A DNA stretch of 64,000 nt from Umezawaea sp049997955 (GCA_049997955.1 JAEBDY010000010.1:366885-430884), one strand, 5' to 3'. Positions 17,149 to 26,142 are shown, counted from the stretch's first letter. Numbers and translations: made by a program. Notes: generated by a model from the letters alone, not told the origin.

Positions 17149-17940
17149 TCAGCCGGGGTCGAGGACCCGCTTGAGGAAGCGCCGCGTCCGCTCCTCCCGC
17201 GGATCGCCGATGACCTGGGCGCTCGTGCCCTTCTCCACGATGACGCCGCCGTCCAGGAACAGGACCTGGTCGGCCACCTGCTCGGCGAAGCGGATCTCGT
17301 GGGTGACGATCACCGTCGTCCACCCCTCCGCGGCGAGGTCCTTGATCACCGCCAGCACCTCCCCCACCAACTCGGGGTCCAGGGCCGACGTCGGCTCGTC
17401 GAACAGCACCACGCGCGGCTTCAGCGCCAGTGCCCGCGCGATCCCGACGCGCTGCTGCTGCCCGCCCGAGAGCTGGAACGGGTAGGCGTCGGCGCGGTCG
17501 CCGAGCCCCACCTGGTCGAGCAGGGTCCTCGCGTCGGCGACCGCCTCCTCGCGGGGGCGCTTCTGCGCGACGACCGGGCCCTCGATGACGTTCTCCAGGA
17601 CCGTGCGGTGCGGGAAGAGGTTGTGGGCCTGGAACACCATCCCGCTCTGCGCGCGCAGCCTGCCGCTCTCACGACGGCCTGCCTTGCCCGGCGGGAGGTC
17701 CGCGAAGTCGATCTCGACGTCGTCGATCCCGATGACGCCGCGGTCGGGGGTCTCCAGGACGTTGAGCGAGCGCAGCACGGTGGTCTTGCCCGACCCGGAC
17801 GGTCCCAACAGGACGGTCGAGGTCCCGCACCGGGACTCGAAGTCGATGCCGCGCAGCACCTTGTTGTCGCCGAAGGACTTCTCCAACCCGTGCACGCGGA
17901 TGCGGGCGGGTTCGGCGTTCTGCTCAGTGGTGTCGGTCAT
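17149..17940 (-). CDS. Amino-acid ABC transporter ATP-binding protein (GlnQ/HisP type)
   Basis: A 263-residue polar amino-acid importer ATPase. Walker A is GPSGSGKTT, signature LSGGQQQRV, Walker B VVLFDEPTSALDPE, and the H-loop is VTHE. ATG at 17940 overlaps the stop of the fused binding protein-permease (ATGA). The two genes make a complete transporter. Confidence 0.94.
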   Translation of the reverse strand: MTDTTEQNAEPARIRVHGLEKSFGDNKVLRGIDFESRCGTSTVLLGPSGSGKTTVLRSLNVLETPDRGVIGIDDVEIDFADLPPGKAGRRESGRLRAQSGMVFQAHNLFPHRTVLENVIEGPVVAQKRPREEAVADARTLLDQVGLGDRADAYPFQLSGGQQQRVGIARALALKPRVVLFDEPTSALDPELVGEVLAVIKDLAAEGWTTVIVTHEIRFAEQVADQVLFLDGGVIVEKGTSAQVIGDPREERTRRFLKRVLDPG

Positions 17941-19415
17941 TTGGCCACATACCTGTCCAGTCGGGTCTCCAGTCGTTTCTGCGCGGCGGAAAGGCCTACG
18001 CAGATAACCCAGTAGTACAGCCCGGCGAAGGCGTACAGGGCGAGGAACTCGTTGCTCTCGGCCGCCGCGAGCTGCGACTCGCGGAACAGCTCCGTGAGCA
18101 GCACCACCGATCCCAGTGACGTGTCCTTCAGCAGCGAGAGCAGGGTGTTGGACAACGGCGGCACCGCCGTCCTGGCCGCCTGCGGCAGCACGATCCGGCG
18201 CAACGTCGAGGCGTAGCCGAGCCCGATCGTCGCCGCCGCCTCGAACTGGCCCTTGGGCACGGCCAGGATCGAGGCCCGGACGACCTCCGCCGCGTAGCCC
18301 GCGACGTTGAGGCTGAACGCGATCACCGCCGCGGTGAAGGGCGGGAACTTCAGCCCGATCTGCGGGAGCCCGTAGAAGACGATGAAGAGCTGGAGCAGCA
18401 GCGGTGTGCCGCGGATGATCGAGATGAACGCCCGCGCCAGGCCCGAGAGGACCCTGGAGGAGGAGATCCGGGCGAGGGCGACGAGCAGGGCGAGCACGAG
18501 CCCGATCGCGAAGCTCAGCGCCGTCAACGGGATGGTCACCTTGACCAGGCCGACGAACATCGGCCAGGCAGTGCTGCGCAGCACGTCCCACGTGCTGCGC
18601 GGGCCGCGGCCCTCGGACAGGTCGGCGCTGCCGCCGTCCGGCACGGAGACGTCGACCTTGAAGTACTTCCGCGAGATGTCCCTGAGCGTCCCGTCGGCCT
18701 TGAGCGCGGTGATCGCCTGGTTGGCCTGGTCGATCAGGGCGCTGTCGCCCTTGCGGAAGGCGAGGACCTGCTCCGCCCTCTCCTCACCGGCGTTCCCGGC
18801 GATCTCGACGTCCGTGGAACCGGTGCTGGCCAGGTAGTCGAGCACGGCGATGTTGTCGTTGACGATCGCGTCGACCCGCCCCTGCGCGAGCAGCGCCACC
18901 GCCTGCGTGAACCCCTCGACGGCCTCGACGTTCGCCCCGGCGTCGCGCGCGACCTTCGCCCAGGTGGTGGTGCTCGACTGCGCGGTGGTCTTGCCCTTGA
19001 GGTCGGCCAGCGTCTTGACGCTGTCGTCCCCCGTGCGCCGGACGACGACGCCGTGGGAGTAGGTGTAGGTGGCCGACAGACCGTACTTGGCCTGGCGCTC
19101 GTCGTTCACGGACACCTGGTTGGCGATGACGTCGATCCGCTCGGCGTCCAGCGCCGGGAAGATCGAGTCCCACTGCGTCTCGACGAACTCCAGGTTCCAC
19201 CCGGCCTTGCCCGCGATCGCCTTGATCACGTCGATGTCGTAGCCGGCGAGTTCCGCCGTCCGCGGGTCGTGGAACGAGAACGGCGGGTAGGTCCCCTCGG
19301 TGCCGACCCGGACCACGGGCTGCCCGGCGTCCTGCGCGGGCGCGGCGCCCGCCTGCGCCGGCCACGCGATCACCACCAGCAGGAACAGCACCACACCCCT
19401 GAGCACACGTCGCAT
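17937..19415 (-). CDS. Fused amino-acid-binding protein and ABC permease (GlnP-like)
   Basis: A 492-residue fusion. Residues 1-26 are a cleavable signal peptide. About 30-255 is a SBP_bac_3 amino-acid-binding domain (GTEGTYPPFSFHDP, GYDIDVIKAIAGKAG). About 275-492 is a HisM/GlnP-type permease with the EAA loop region (EAAATIGLGYASTLRRIVLPQA). Such fusions place the binding domain directly on the channel, as in Lactococcus GlnPQ. The start is ATG at 19415 with GGAGAAGGGG upstream. With the downstream ATPase it is a two-gene importer; polar amino acids are the likely cargo. Confidence 0.92.
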   Translation of the reverse strand: MRRVLRGVVLFLLVVIAWPAQAGAAPAQDAGQPVVRVGTEGTYPPFSFHDPRTAELAGYDIDVIKAIAGKAGWNLEFVETQWDSIFPALDAERIDVIANQVSVNDERQAKYGLSATYTYSHGVVVRRTGDDSVKTLADLKGKTTAQSSTTTWAKVARDAGANVEAVEGFTQAVALLAQGRVDAIVNDNIAVLDYLASTGSTDVEIAGNAGEERAEQVLAFRKGDSALIDQANQAITALKADGTLRDISRKYFKVDVSVPDGGSADLSEGRGPRSTWDVLRSTAWPMFVGLVKVTIPLTALSFAIGLVLALLVALARISSSRVLSGLARAFISIIRGTPLLLQLFIVFYGLPQIGLKFPPFTAAVIAFSLNVAGYAAEVVRASILAVPKGQFEAAATIGLGYASTLRRIVLPQAARTAVPPLSNTLLSLLKDTSLGSVVLLTELFRESQLAAAESNEFLALYAFAGLYYWVICVGLSAAQKRLETRLDRYVAK

Positions 19416-19631
19416 CAGCGACCCCTTCTCCCTCACCGCTCCCGGAATCCGGCACCGTGCAAGGAGAGTAGTGCGATCCACCGGGCGCAGCCCGATGATC
19501 CACTGTGCGGGACGGACGCCCAGGGCTTGCGCTCCCACCGCACCCACCGGTCTCCGGTGCGGCCACTCGCGGTGAGCGCTTTCCCGTTCGCCGGGCGTGG
19601 CCGCTCTCGTCGGCTCGGACGGGAGTTCGGT

Positions 19632-20102
19632 CTAGGAGGCACCTTCCCGGAGGTACGCGGCGAGGTTCGCCAGCGAGGAGGTCAGACCGGCGGCGTGGTC
19701 CTCGGCGGAGATGCCGTCCGGGACGTCCTCTGCGCGGATCTCCACCCGCGTGCCGGTGTCGACGGCGGTGACCTCCCAGGTCATGGTCATCGTGCCCGCG
19801 TAGGAGGGGTCGTCCGAGACGAAGTCGACCGCCTGCACCACGCGCACGCCGGGGACGATGTCGACGAACCGCGCTTCGACGACGTCGGAGTCGGCCGTGG
19901 CCTTGCCGGGTGAGGCCGACGCGTCCGCGTAGGTCAGCACCAACCGGTACGAGCCCCCCGGCCGGGCGTCGAACCGGTCGAACCTGCCGCTCATCCCCTC
20001 GGGTGGCAGCCAGGCCCTGAGCGCGTCGGGGTCGACGAGAGCGGCGTACACGCGTTCCGGTGGGGCTGCGAACACCCGAGATCCGGTGTCGGTCCGTGGC
20101 AT
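19632..20102 (-). CDS. SRPBCC/AHSA1 (START-like) domain protein
   Basis: A 156-residue protein of the Aha1-C-like superfamily. It begins with the typical APPERVYAALVDPDALRAWLP segment (APPERVYAALVDPD) and ends in a long C-terminal helix (GLTSSLANLAAYL). These proteins bind hydrophobic ligands in a deep cavity; the role here is unknown. It is a separate short gene between the transporter and the epimerase gene. Confidence 0.85.
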   Translation of the reverse strand: MPRTDTGSRVFAAPPERVYAALVDPDALRAWLPPEGMSGRFDRFDARPGGSYRLVLTYADASASPGKATADSDVVEARFVDIVPGVRVVQAVDFVSDDPSYAGTMTMTWEVTAVDTGTRVEIRAEDVPDGISAEDHAAGLTSSLANLAAYLREGAS

Positions 20103-20151
20103 GGAGCCAGGCTAGACGGGCGGGTCCAGAACGCGGCGACGAGTCGGAGAG

Positions 20152-21174
20152 CTACCCGTCGTCCCGCTTCCGGGGGTCCAGGGGCGGGTTGTTCGGCACG
20201 CCGTCGCGCCGCGCGAAGCCCGCCAGCAGTTCGCGGACCACGTCACGGGAGTCGTGGGTGGGTTTCCAGCCCAGCTCCGCCCGTGCCCGCTCGGTCGACA
20301 GCAGCGGCGCGAACAGGGCCAGGTCCACCCAGCCGGGCGAGGTGGGCTGCGCGTGCAGCTGCCACGTCGCCCCCGCGAGGAACCGCAGGACGGCGGCGGG
20401 GACGGGGAGGTGCCGGGCTCCCACCAGTTCGGCGAACTGCTCCGGGCCGATCACCGGCTCGGCCGCGATGTTGACCGCGCCGGGCAGCCGGGTCTCCAGG
20501 ACGCGGGCGATGGCGTCGGCCACGTCGTCGGCGTGCACGAACTGCAGGACGAGCCGACGGGGCAGCGGCAGCACGGGCAGTTTGCGGCTGGAGGCCAGGC
20601 GCAGCAACCACGTCGGCACGAGCGGCCCGAGGAAGTACCGCTTGATCTCCGCCGCCGCGTCCGACTGGAGGATCAGACCGGGGCGGAGGCGGGTCACCAC
20701 GAGGTCGGGGTTGCCGCGTTCCACGACGTCGAGCACCCGCTCGACCGCGGACTTGTGCCTGCTGTAGGAGGACGTGCGGATGCCGTCGACCGCGAACTGC
20801 TCGTCGACGCGCCGATTCTTGTCGGACCGCGAGTACGCGCCGACCGAGGACATGTGCACCAGGTGCGGCACGCCCGCCCTCAGCGCGGCGGTGAAAACCC
20901 GATCGCTGCCCGCGACGTTGGTGCGGTACAACGCCTTCTCGTCGTGGCTCGGCTGGATCAGCCACGCCAGGTGGACGACCGCGTCCGCGTCGACCATGGC
21001 TTCGGCGAGCAGTTCCTCGGCGCCCGGCACCGCGATGTCGACCGGCACCCACTGCGCCCGCCCCGGAGTCGCGGGCGTCCGCCGGGCGATCCCGGTGACG
21101 TCGACGTCCGGGCCGAGGCGGCGGAGCAACGCCGATCCGACGTTGCCGGTCGCCCCGGTGACGACGACCTTCAT
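20152..21174 (-). CDS. NAD(P)-dependent epimerase/dehydratase (extended SDR)
   Basis: A 340-residue extended short-chain dehydrogenase. The Rossmann motif GATGNVG is at residues 7-13 and the catalytic Tyr-x-x-x-Lys is YSRHK near residue 137. The sequence resembles actinobacterial nucleoside-diphosphate-sugar epimerase or SDR-a5-like proteins annotated in many genomes without a known substrate. It is a single gene with its own upstream region. Confidence 0.87.
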   Translation of the reverse strand: MKVVVTGATGNVGSALLRRLGPDVDVTGIARRTPATPGRAQWVPVDIAVPGAEELLAEAMVDADAVVHLAWLIQPSHDEKALYRTNVAGSDRVFTAALRAGVPHLVHMSSVGAYSRSDKNRRVDEQFAVDGIRTSSYSRHKSAVERVLDVVERGNPDLVVTRLRPGLILQSDAAAEIKRYFLGPLVPTWLLRLASSRKLPVLPLPRRLVLQFVHADDVADAIARVLETRLPGAVNIAAEPVIGPEQFAELVGARHLPVPAAVLRFLAGATWQLHAQPTSPGWVDLALFAPLLSTERARAELGWKPTHDSRDVVRELLAGFARRDGVPNNPPLDPRKRDDG

Positions 21175-21293
21175 TCCCGGCCCTCGTCCACGACCACCGC
21201 GGTCGGCGCGCCCGCGCCGGACGGTTCCCTCAAAGTGCGGTTCAGCACCACGGCACGCACGCGCTACCTCCGTTGGTCGGTCTCCGTGCCGGG

Positions 21294-22061
21294 TTACCCG
21301 GCACGAACCGGATCAACCCCGGACATCGCCACCTCGACGTCCTCGGACACCGAGCGCAGCGGGGTGAGCGTGGGGTGGCCCTCCGCCAGCAGGGCGGCGT
21401 CGCTGCCGGGTCGCAGGTCCTCGTCCACGGACACGGCGGCGAGGCTGATCGAGCCGTCGTCGGTGTCGTGGAGCTTGCTCCGCACGGTGCCGAAGTCGGC
21501 GAGACCGGCCCTCCTCACCGGGCCGACCTCGGCGCGGTTGGGCACGTTGAGGTTCAGCACGCTGCCCGGCGGCAGTGCCGCGAGGAGGTCGAACAGCTCG
21601 GACGCCACCGCGATGGCCGTGTCCCAGTGGTGCTCGACGTCCAGGTCCAGCCCCACGTCCAGCGACACGGCCATCGCGCGCACGCCGTTGATGGAGGCCG
21701 TCAGCGCCGCGCCGACGGTGCCGGAGTGCAGGACGGCGCGGCCGACGTTCGCGCCGCGGTTCACCCCCGACAGCACGACGTCCGGAGGATCGCCGAACGC
21801 CCCCTGGCACGCCACCAGCGCGATGAGACCGGGGTGGGCCGCGACCGCGTAGCCGGGCACGTCCGGCAGGCCGGGCAGCTCGCGGCGTTCGACCTCGATC
21901 CGCCGGTCGTCCTGCGCCGCGGTCAGGCCCGCGCTGGTGCCGCTGGACTCCCTGGCGGGCGCGGCGACCACCGCGGTCCACCCGTGCTCGACCGCCCCGC
22001 GCGCCAACGCCGCGAGGCCGGGCGAGTCGATGCCGTCGTCGTTGGTGATCAGCACCCTCAC
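21294..22061 (-). CDS. surE: 5'/3'-nucleotidase SurE
   Basis: Acid-phosphatase-fold nucleotidase, 255 residues. The N-terminal ITNDDGIDSPG carries the metal-binding Asp pair, SGTSAG resembles the conserved phosphate loop, and SGVNRGANVG holds the metal-ligand Asn. It dephosphorylates nucleoside monophosphates and is a survival protein in stationary phase. The GTG start at 22061 overlaps the PfkB stop (GTGA), so the two are translationally coupled. Confidence 0.93.
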   Translation of the reverse strand: MRVLITNDDGIDSPGLAALARGAVEHGWTAVVAAPARESSGTSAGLTAAQDDRRIEVERRELPGLPDVPGYAVAAHPGLIALVACQGAFGDPPDVVLSGVNRGANVGRAVLHSGTVGAALTASINGVRAMAVSLDVGLDLDVEHHWDTAIAVASELFDLLAALPPGSVLNLNVPNRAEVGPVRRAGLADFGTVRSKLHDTDDGSISLAAVSVDEDLRPGSDAALLAEGHPTLTPLRSVSEDVEVAMSGVDPVRAG

Positions 22062-22984
22062 GCGTTCTCCTCCCACGGCTTGAGGACGACCCGCGCGACC
22101 AGTTCGCGCACCACGTCGCCGCTGCCGGAGCCCAGCCCGTGCCGGGTGACGTTGACCGCCCCGGCCGCGGCGCCCAGCTTGACCGAGTCCTCGAGGGACA
22201 GTCCCTGCGCCATCCCGGCCGCCAGCCCGGCGGTCATCGAATCGCCGCCGCCGCGGGTGTCCACCGGGCTCAGCGCGGGCGACTCCACGAGGTAGAACCG
22301 GTTCTCCACCAGGGCCAACGTCGCCTCCGCGGCCCGCGACACGATGACCGCGCGAGCGCCGCAGGACTCGATCTCGCGGCACCCGGCCGCCAGGTCGGGG
22401 AGCGAGTCGGACTTGGCCAGGCCGTCGGAGACCATCTCCTCGTGGCTGACCTTCACCACCTCGGGACCGCCCGCGAGCGCCGCGGCCAGCCGCTTGCCGG
22501 ACAGGTCCACCACGACCCGGCAGCCGTGGGAGCCGAGGTCCTTCGCGAGCCGCTCGTACACCGAGTCGGGCACCGGCTCGTCCTCCGCGGCGGGCCCGCT
22601 GAGGACCGCCACGCCCGCGTTGAGGGCTTCGACCAGGGTCATCTCGTACAGATCGTCCAACTCGTGGCGCGTCAGCACGTCCGCGGGCATCCGGATCACC
22701 TGGTCGCGATCACCATCGCGCCGGTCGTGCACGTAGGCGCCGTTGCGCGCCGCGACCTCGCGCGACTTCAGCTCCACGCCGATCAGGTGCCGCAGCACCT
22801 GGCCCGTCTCACCGCCCAGCGCGGAGCACAGCACGACCTCCGAGCCCAGCGACTCGATCATCCTCGACTGCCACACCCCCTGCCCGCCCGCGTGCACGTG
22901 GACGTCCGGCGTCCCGTTCAAGTCCTCAACCGTCACCGTCAACAGTGGAGACGGTGCGAACACCGCCACTCGCCCCTTGGTCAT
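22058..22984 (-). CDS. PfkB-family sugar kinase (1-phosphofructokinase-like)
   Basis: A 308-residue ribokinase-fold kinase. The N-terminal glycine motif GGQGVWQSR replaces the usual GGKGxN. The C-terminal signature DTRGGGDSMTAGL contains the catalytic Asp in GGGD. It is closest to 1-phosphofructokinase/tagatose kinase-type proteins that actinobacteria carry in stress loci. ATG at 22984 is chosen over a TTG 9 bases upstream. Pairing with SurE suggests a salvage or stress role; the sugar is unknown. Confidence 0.88.
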   Translation of the reverse strand: MTKGRVAVFAPSPLLTVTVEDLNGTPDVHVHAGGQGVWQSRMIESLGSEVVLCSALGGETGQVLRHLIGVELKSREVAARNGAYVHDRRDGDRDQVIRMPADVLTRHELDDLYEMTLVEALNAGVAVLSGPAAEDEPVPDSVYERLAKDLGSHGCRVVVDLSGKRLAAALAGGPEVVKVSHEEMVSDGLAKSDSLPDLAAGCREIESCGARAVIVSRAAEATLALVENRFYLVESPALSPVDTRGGGDSMTAGLAAGMAQGLSLEDSVKLGAAAGAVNVTRHGLGSGSGDVVRELVARVVLKPWEENA

Positions 22985-23145
22985 GACGACCAATTACCCT
23001 TTTTGTCCGGTTGTTACGCAGGTTTCCCCCATGAATCCGCATCGGTTTCACCTTCGCGGCAGTACCCGATCGGAAGAAGACCCACGGGTTTCCCCGTCCG
23101 ATCGCGGGGAACGCTGTGGTGAACCCGAACCCACGGAGGACGACC

Positions 23146-24330
23146 ATGAAGGCAGTCACCTGGCACGGCAGGCGCGACGTTCGGGTGGAGACGGTGGCGG
23201 ATCCCGTCCTGAAGGACCCGACCGACGTGATCGTGCGGATCACCTCCAGCGGCATCTGCGGCTCGGACCTGCACCTCTACGAGGTGCTCGGGCCGTTCCT
23301 CTCCGAGGGCGACATCCTCGGGCACGAGCCGATGGGCGTGGTCGAGGAAATCGGCTCGGCCGTGACGGAGTTGAAGGCGGGCGACCGGGTCGTGGTGCCG
23401 TTCAACGTCTCCTGCGGCACGTGCTTCATGTGCGGCGAGGGCCTGCAATCGCAGTGCGAGACCACCCAGGTCCGCGAGCAGGGCATGGGCGCGACGCTGT
23501 TCGGCTACACCAAGCTCTACGGCTCGATGCCCGGCGGGCAGGCGGAGTTCCTGCGGGTGCCCTTCGGCAACACGCTGCCGATCAAGGTCCCGCACGGCCC
23601 GCCGGACGACCGGTTCGTCTACCTGTCCGACGTGCTGCCCACCGCGTGGCAGGCCGTCGAGTACGCGGGCGTGAAGGAGGGCGGCACGGTCGTCGTGCTC
23701 GGGCTCGGCCCGATCGGCGACATGGCCTGCCGGATCGCCCGGCACCGCGGCGCGGCCAAGGTCATCGGCGTGGACCTGGTGCCGGAACGGCTCGCCCGCG
23801 CGAAGGCCCGCGGCGTCGAGGTGCTCGACCTGGGCGAGCACGGCGACAAGCTCGTCGACCACGTCCGGGACCTCACCGACGGCCGCGGGCCCGACGCGGT
23901 GATCGACGCCGTCGGCATGGAGGCCCACGGCGCTCCGGCGGCGAAGCTGGCCCAGAAGGTGACCGGGCTGCTGCCCGACGCGGTGGCCGAGAAGCTGCTG
24001 CGCACGACGGGGGTCGACCGGCTGGGCGCCCTGCACCTGGCGATCGACCTGGTGCGGCGCGGCGGCACGATCTCGCTGTCCGGCGTCTACGGCGGCATGG
24101 CCGACCCGATGCCGATGCTGACGATGTTCGACAAGCAGATCCAGCTGCGGATGGGTCAGGCCAACGTGAAGCACTGGGTGCCGGAGATCCTGCCGCTGCT
24201 CACCGACGAGGATCCGCTGGGCACCGACGGTTTCGCCACGCACAAGATGCCGCTGTCCGAGGCGGCGCACGCGTACGAGATCTTCCAGAAGAAGCAGGAC
24301 AACGCCATCAAGATCCTGCTCCAGCCCTGA
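23146..24330 (+). CDS. Zinc-dependent alcohol dehydrogenase family protein (formaldehyde dehydrogenase-like)
   Basis: A 394-residue medium-chain dehydrogenase. Catalytic zinc ligands are Cys38 (ICGSD), His60 and Glu61 (GHEP); the structural zinc cysteines are 90, 93, 96 and 104; the nucleotide motif is GLGPIG. An insertion between about 255 and 300 is typical of glutathione-independent formaldehyde dehydrogenase and threonine-dehydrogenase-like proteins common in soil actinobacteria. ATG at 23146 follows GGAGGA. It is divergent from surE-pfkB and ended by a clear terminator. Confidence 0.9.
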   Translation: MKAVTWHGRRDVRVETVADPVLKDPTDVIVRITSSGICGSDLHLYEVLGPFLSEGDILGHEPMGVVEEIGSAVTELKAGDRVVVPFNVSCGTCFMCGEGLQSQCETTQVREQGMGATLFGYTKLYGSMPGGQAEFLRVPFGNTLPIKVPHGPPDDRFVYLSDVLPTAWQAVEYAGVKEGGTVVVLGLGPIGDMACRIARHRGAAKVIGVDLVPERLARAKARGVEVLDLGEHGDKLVDHVRDLTDGRGPDAVIDAVGMEAHGAPAAKLAQKVTGLLPDAVAEKLLRTTGVDRLGALHLAIDLVRRGGTISLSGVYGGMADPMPMLTMFDKQIQLRMGQANVKHWVPEILPLLTDEDPLGTDGFATHKMPLSEAAHAYEIFQKKQDNAIKILLQP

Positions 24331-24340
24331 CGAGGTGGCA

Positions 24341-24375
24341 CCCGTCGCTCACCGCCTTGCGCGGTGGGCGACGGG
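24341..24375. terminator. Hairpin terminator of the zinc dehydrogenase gene
   Basis: A 15-bp stem (CCCGTCGCTCACCGC with its complement, one G-T pair) and a 5-nt loop. It starts 11 bases after the dehydrogenase stop and lies before the convergent oxygenase gene, so it may act in both directions. Confidence 0.8.
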
Positions 24376-24406
24376 TCCGAGCGGTCATTTCGACTGCTCC
24401 TCGGCC

Positions 24407-25675
24407 TCACTCGTCCGGCGGTTCCGGGTTGGCGGGTACGACCACGCCTTCCTTGAGCAGCCTGCGCACCAGCACCCGCTGGTCCTCGGCGGGCAGGCCG
24501 GGGAGGTGCCCGATCCTGACGGCGTCGCCGTTCGCGAGCCGTTCGAGCGCGGCGGCGGTGCTCACGGGCAGGGTCATCCGGTTGTGCGGCAGGTCCAGCA
24601 CCACGCGCTCGCCGCGGGTGCGCGACCGGAACCGCAGACCGGGCCGCCAGCGCACCGCGAAGCCCACGTCGGCGGTCCGCGCGGCCGTGGCCTGCGCGAG
24701 CGGGGCCAGCGGGCGCGGCAGGTTCCCCGACCAGACGTGGCGGCGCACGCGCTCGGCCACCTCCGCGGGGTCGGCGTCCGCCAGCGCGTCGCCGAGGAGC
24801 TTGACCACGTCGGCCAGGTGCGGGGCGAGCTGCTCCGGGTCGGCCGGGTCGACGCCGAGCGGCAACGAGGTGCGCAGGTCGACGTCGCGTCCGACCAGGT
24901 CGAACAGCGCCTCCACGAGCGCGTGGCGCGTCAGGACGTGCACGCCGACGGTGAGGTGCGCGCTGATCTCCCCCTGCGCCACGGCCGAGTGCAGGTAGCC
25001 GCGCGGCAGGTACAGGACGTCACCCGGTGCGAGCACGCGGTCGATGAGCGGCTCCTGCCGGGCGCGCTCGGCGACGGCGTCCGCGTGGTCGGCCCACGGC
25101 TGGTCGCGCAGCGGGTCGGGGTGCACGGGCGCGTGGACGCGCCACCGCTTGTGCCCGGCCACCTGGAGCACGAACACGTCGTGCACGTCGTAGTGCGCGG
25201 AGAAGCCCTGCGACTGCGGCGGGGTGATGTACGCGTTGACCTGCACGGGGTGGCCCAGGTCCGTGCCGAGGTCGGTCGCGAAGTCGATCAGCGGGGGCCA
25301 GAGCCGGTGCAGGCCCTGGAGCACGAGCGTGCTGCCCTCGGCGAACAGCGCCGCCACCCGGTCGTCCGCGACCTGGTCGGCGATCTCCGCGCCGACCCCT
25401 CCCCCGCGGGTGAACTGCGAGGACCCGAGCACCGACCCGTCACGGGCGATCCGCAGGAACGGCGTGCGCAGCCCGCGCCGCGACAGCAGCTCGTCGGCCT
25501 GGGCCAGGTCGAACAGGTCGGCGAACGGTCCCGGCAGCTCGGCGGCGGGCGTGACCAGCGGGGCCCGGCCCCAGTGCTCTTCGGCGAAGCGGTCAGGGTC
25601 GATCCCGACGCAGCGGCGCAGCGCCTCCCGGTCCGAGGACCGGGAGGCGCTGCGCTCGAACGGGTTGGTCATCAC
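24407..25675 (-). CDS. JmjC/cupin-fold 2-oxoglutarate oxygenase (ROXA/NO66-like protein hydroxylase)
   Basis: A 422-residue Fe(II)/2-oxoglutarate oxygenase of the Cupin_4 group that hydroxylates protein side chains; characterised relatives act on ribosomal proteins. The iron triad is visible: His161 and Asp163 in HYDVHD and distal His229 in PRGYLHSA. A helical dimerisation region follows, then a winged-helix-like C-terminus, as in YcfD/ROXA. Its GTG at 25675 overlaps the stop of the repeat peptide gene; ATG three bases later is an equal candidate start. The coupling suggests that the small acidic peptide is its substrate. That is inference. Confidence 0.88.
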   Translation of the reverse strand: MMTNPFERSASRSSDREALRRCVGIDPDRFAEEHWGRAPLVTPAAELPGPFADLFDLAQADELLSRRGLRTPFLRIARDGSVLGSSQFTRGGGVGAEIADQVADDRVAALFAEGSTLVLQGLHRLWPPLIDFATDLGTDLGHPVQVNAYITPPQSQGFSAHYDVHDVFVLQVAGHKRWRVHAPVHPDPLRDQPWADHADAVAERARQEPLIDRVLAPGDVLYLPRGYLHSAVAQGEISAHLTVGVHVLTRHALVEALFDLVGRDVDLRTSLPLGVDPADPEQLAPHLADVVKLLGDALADADPAEVAERVRRHVWSGNLPRPLAPLAQATAARTADVGFAVRWRPGLRFRSRTRGERVVLDLPHNRMTLPVSTAAALERLANGDAVRIGHLPGLPAEDQRVLVRRLLKEGVVVPANPEPPDE

Positions 25676-25872
25676 GCCCGACCGCTGGAGGCACCGCCGT
25701 CAGCGCCGCCGTCGTGCTCGTCGGCGTCCGCGCCGCCGTCCGCGGGACCTTCGGCCTCCGCACCGCCGTCAGCGCCGCCGTCCTGCTCGTTCGGCACCGC
25801 GTCCGCACCGCCGTCGGCGGGACCCTCCTGGTCCCCGGTACCGGTGGTGATGTCGTCGTCGTTGAGGCCCAT
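25672..25872 (-). CDS. 66-residue acidic repeat peptide, putative substrate of the adjacent oxygenase
   Basis: Begins with a short leader-like segment (MGLNDDDITTGTGDQ). Two tandem repeats follow, about residues 16-40 and 41-62, each starting EGPADGGADA and ending DGGADGGA. The peptide has no cysteine or lysine and one arginine, and is almost entirely Asp, Gly, Ala and Glu. AGGAGA lies 6 bases before ATG. Its stop overlaps the oxygenase start, so expression is coupled. I do not recognise a described family. A ribosomally made, hydroxylated peptide or a disordered acidic cofactor are both possible. Confidence 0.72.
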   Translation of the reverse strand: MGLNDDDITTGTGDQEGPADGGADAVPNEQDGGADGGAEAEGPADGGADADEHDGGADGGASSGRA

Positions 25873-26039
25873 GTTGGTCTCCTGTGGATAGAAGGTGGTA
25901 CCGGATTCCCCTGTGCGCCAACGTCAAACCGGTCGTCGCCCACCAGTGGGTCACCGAGGAGCAGTCGTTTGCCGAGCGGCGGAACGGGTAACCGACTCGC
26001 CGCGCTCGACAGGGCACCCACGGCTTCCCGCGGCGGGTG

Positions 26040-26136
26040 GGGCGTCCGCGAGTCGACACTCGCGGACGCCCGCCTGCGGCGTGCCCAGCGGCACCGGTCG
26101 TCGACCGGTGCGCCTTCCCCGTGCGGCACCCCGCAC
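26040..26136 (-). terminator. Cluster of three hairpins downstream of the penicillin-binding protein gene
   Basis: Stem-loops lie at 26040-26071 (perfect 14-bp stem, GGGCGTCCGCGAGT, 4-nt loop), 26091-26111 (GCACCGGTCG palindrome) and 26121-26136 (6-bp stem). They follow the PBP stop on the minus strand and precede the repeat-peptide gene, separating the two transcription units. Confidence 0.7.
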
Positions 26137-26142
26137 CACCGA

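Noticed and set aside
25680..25870. Regularly repeated units considered as a CRISPR array
   Set aside because: The repeats are in frame within a coding sequence with a ribosome-binding site, have no unique spacers of constant length and no cas genes nearby.
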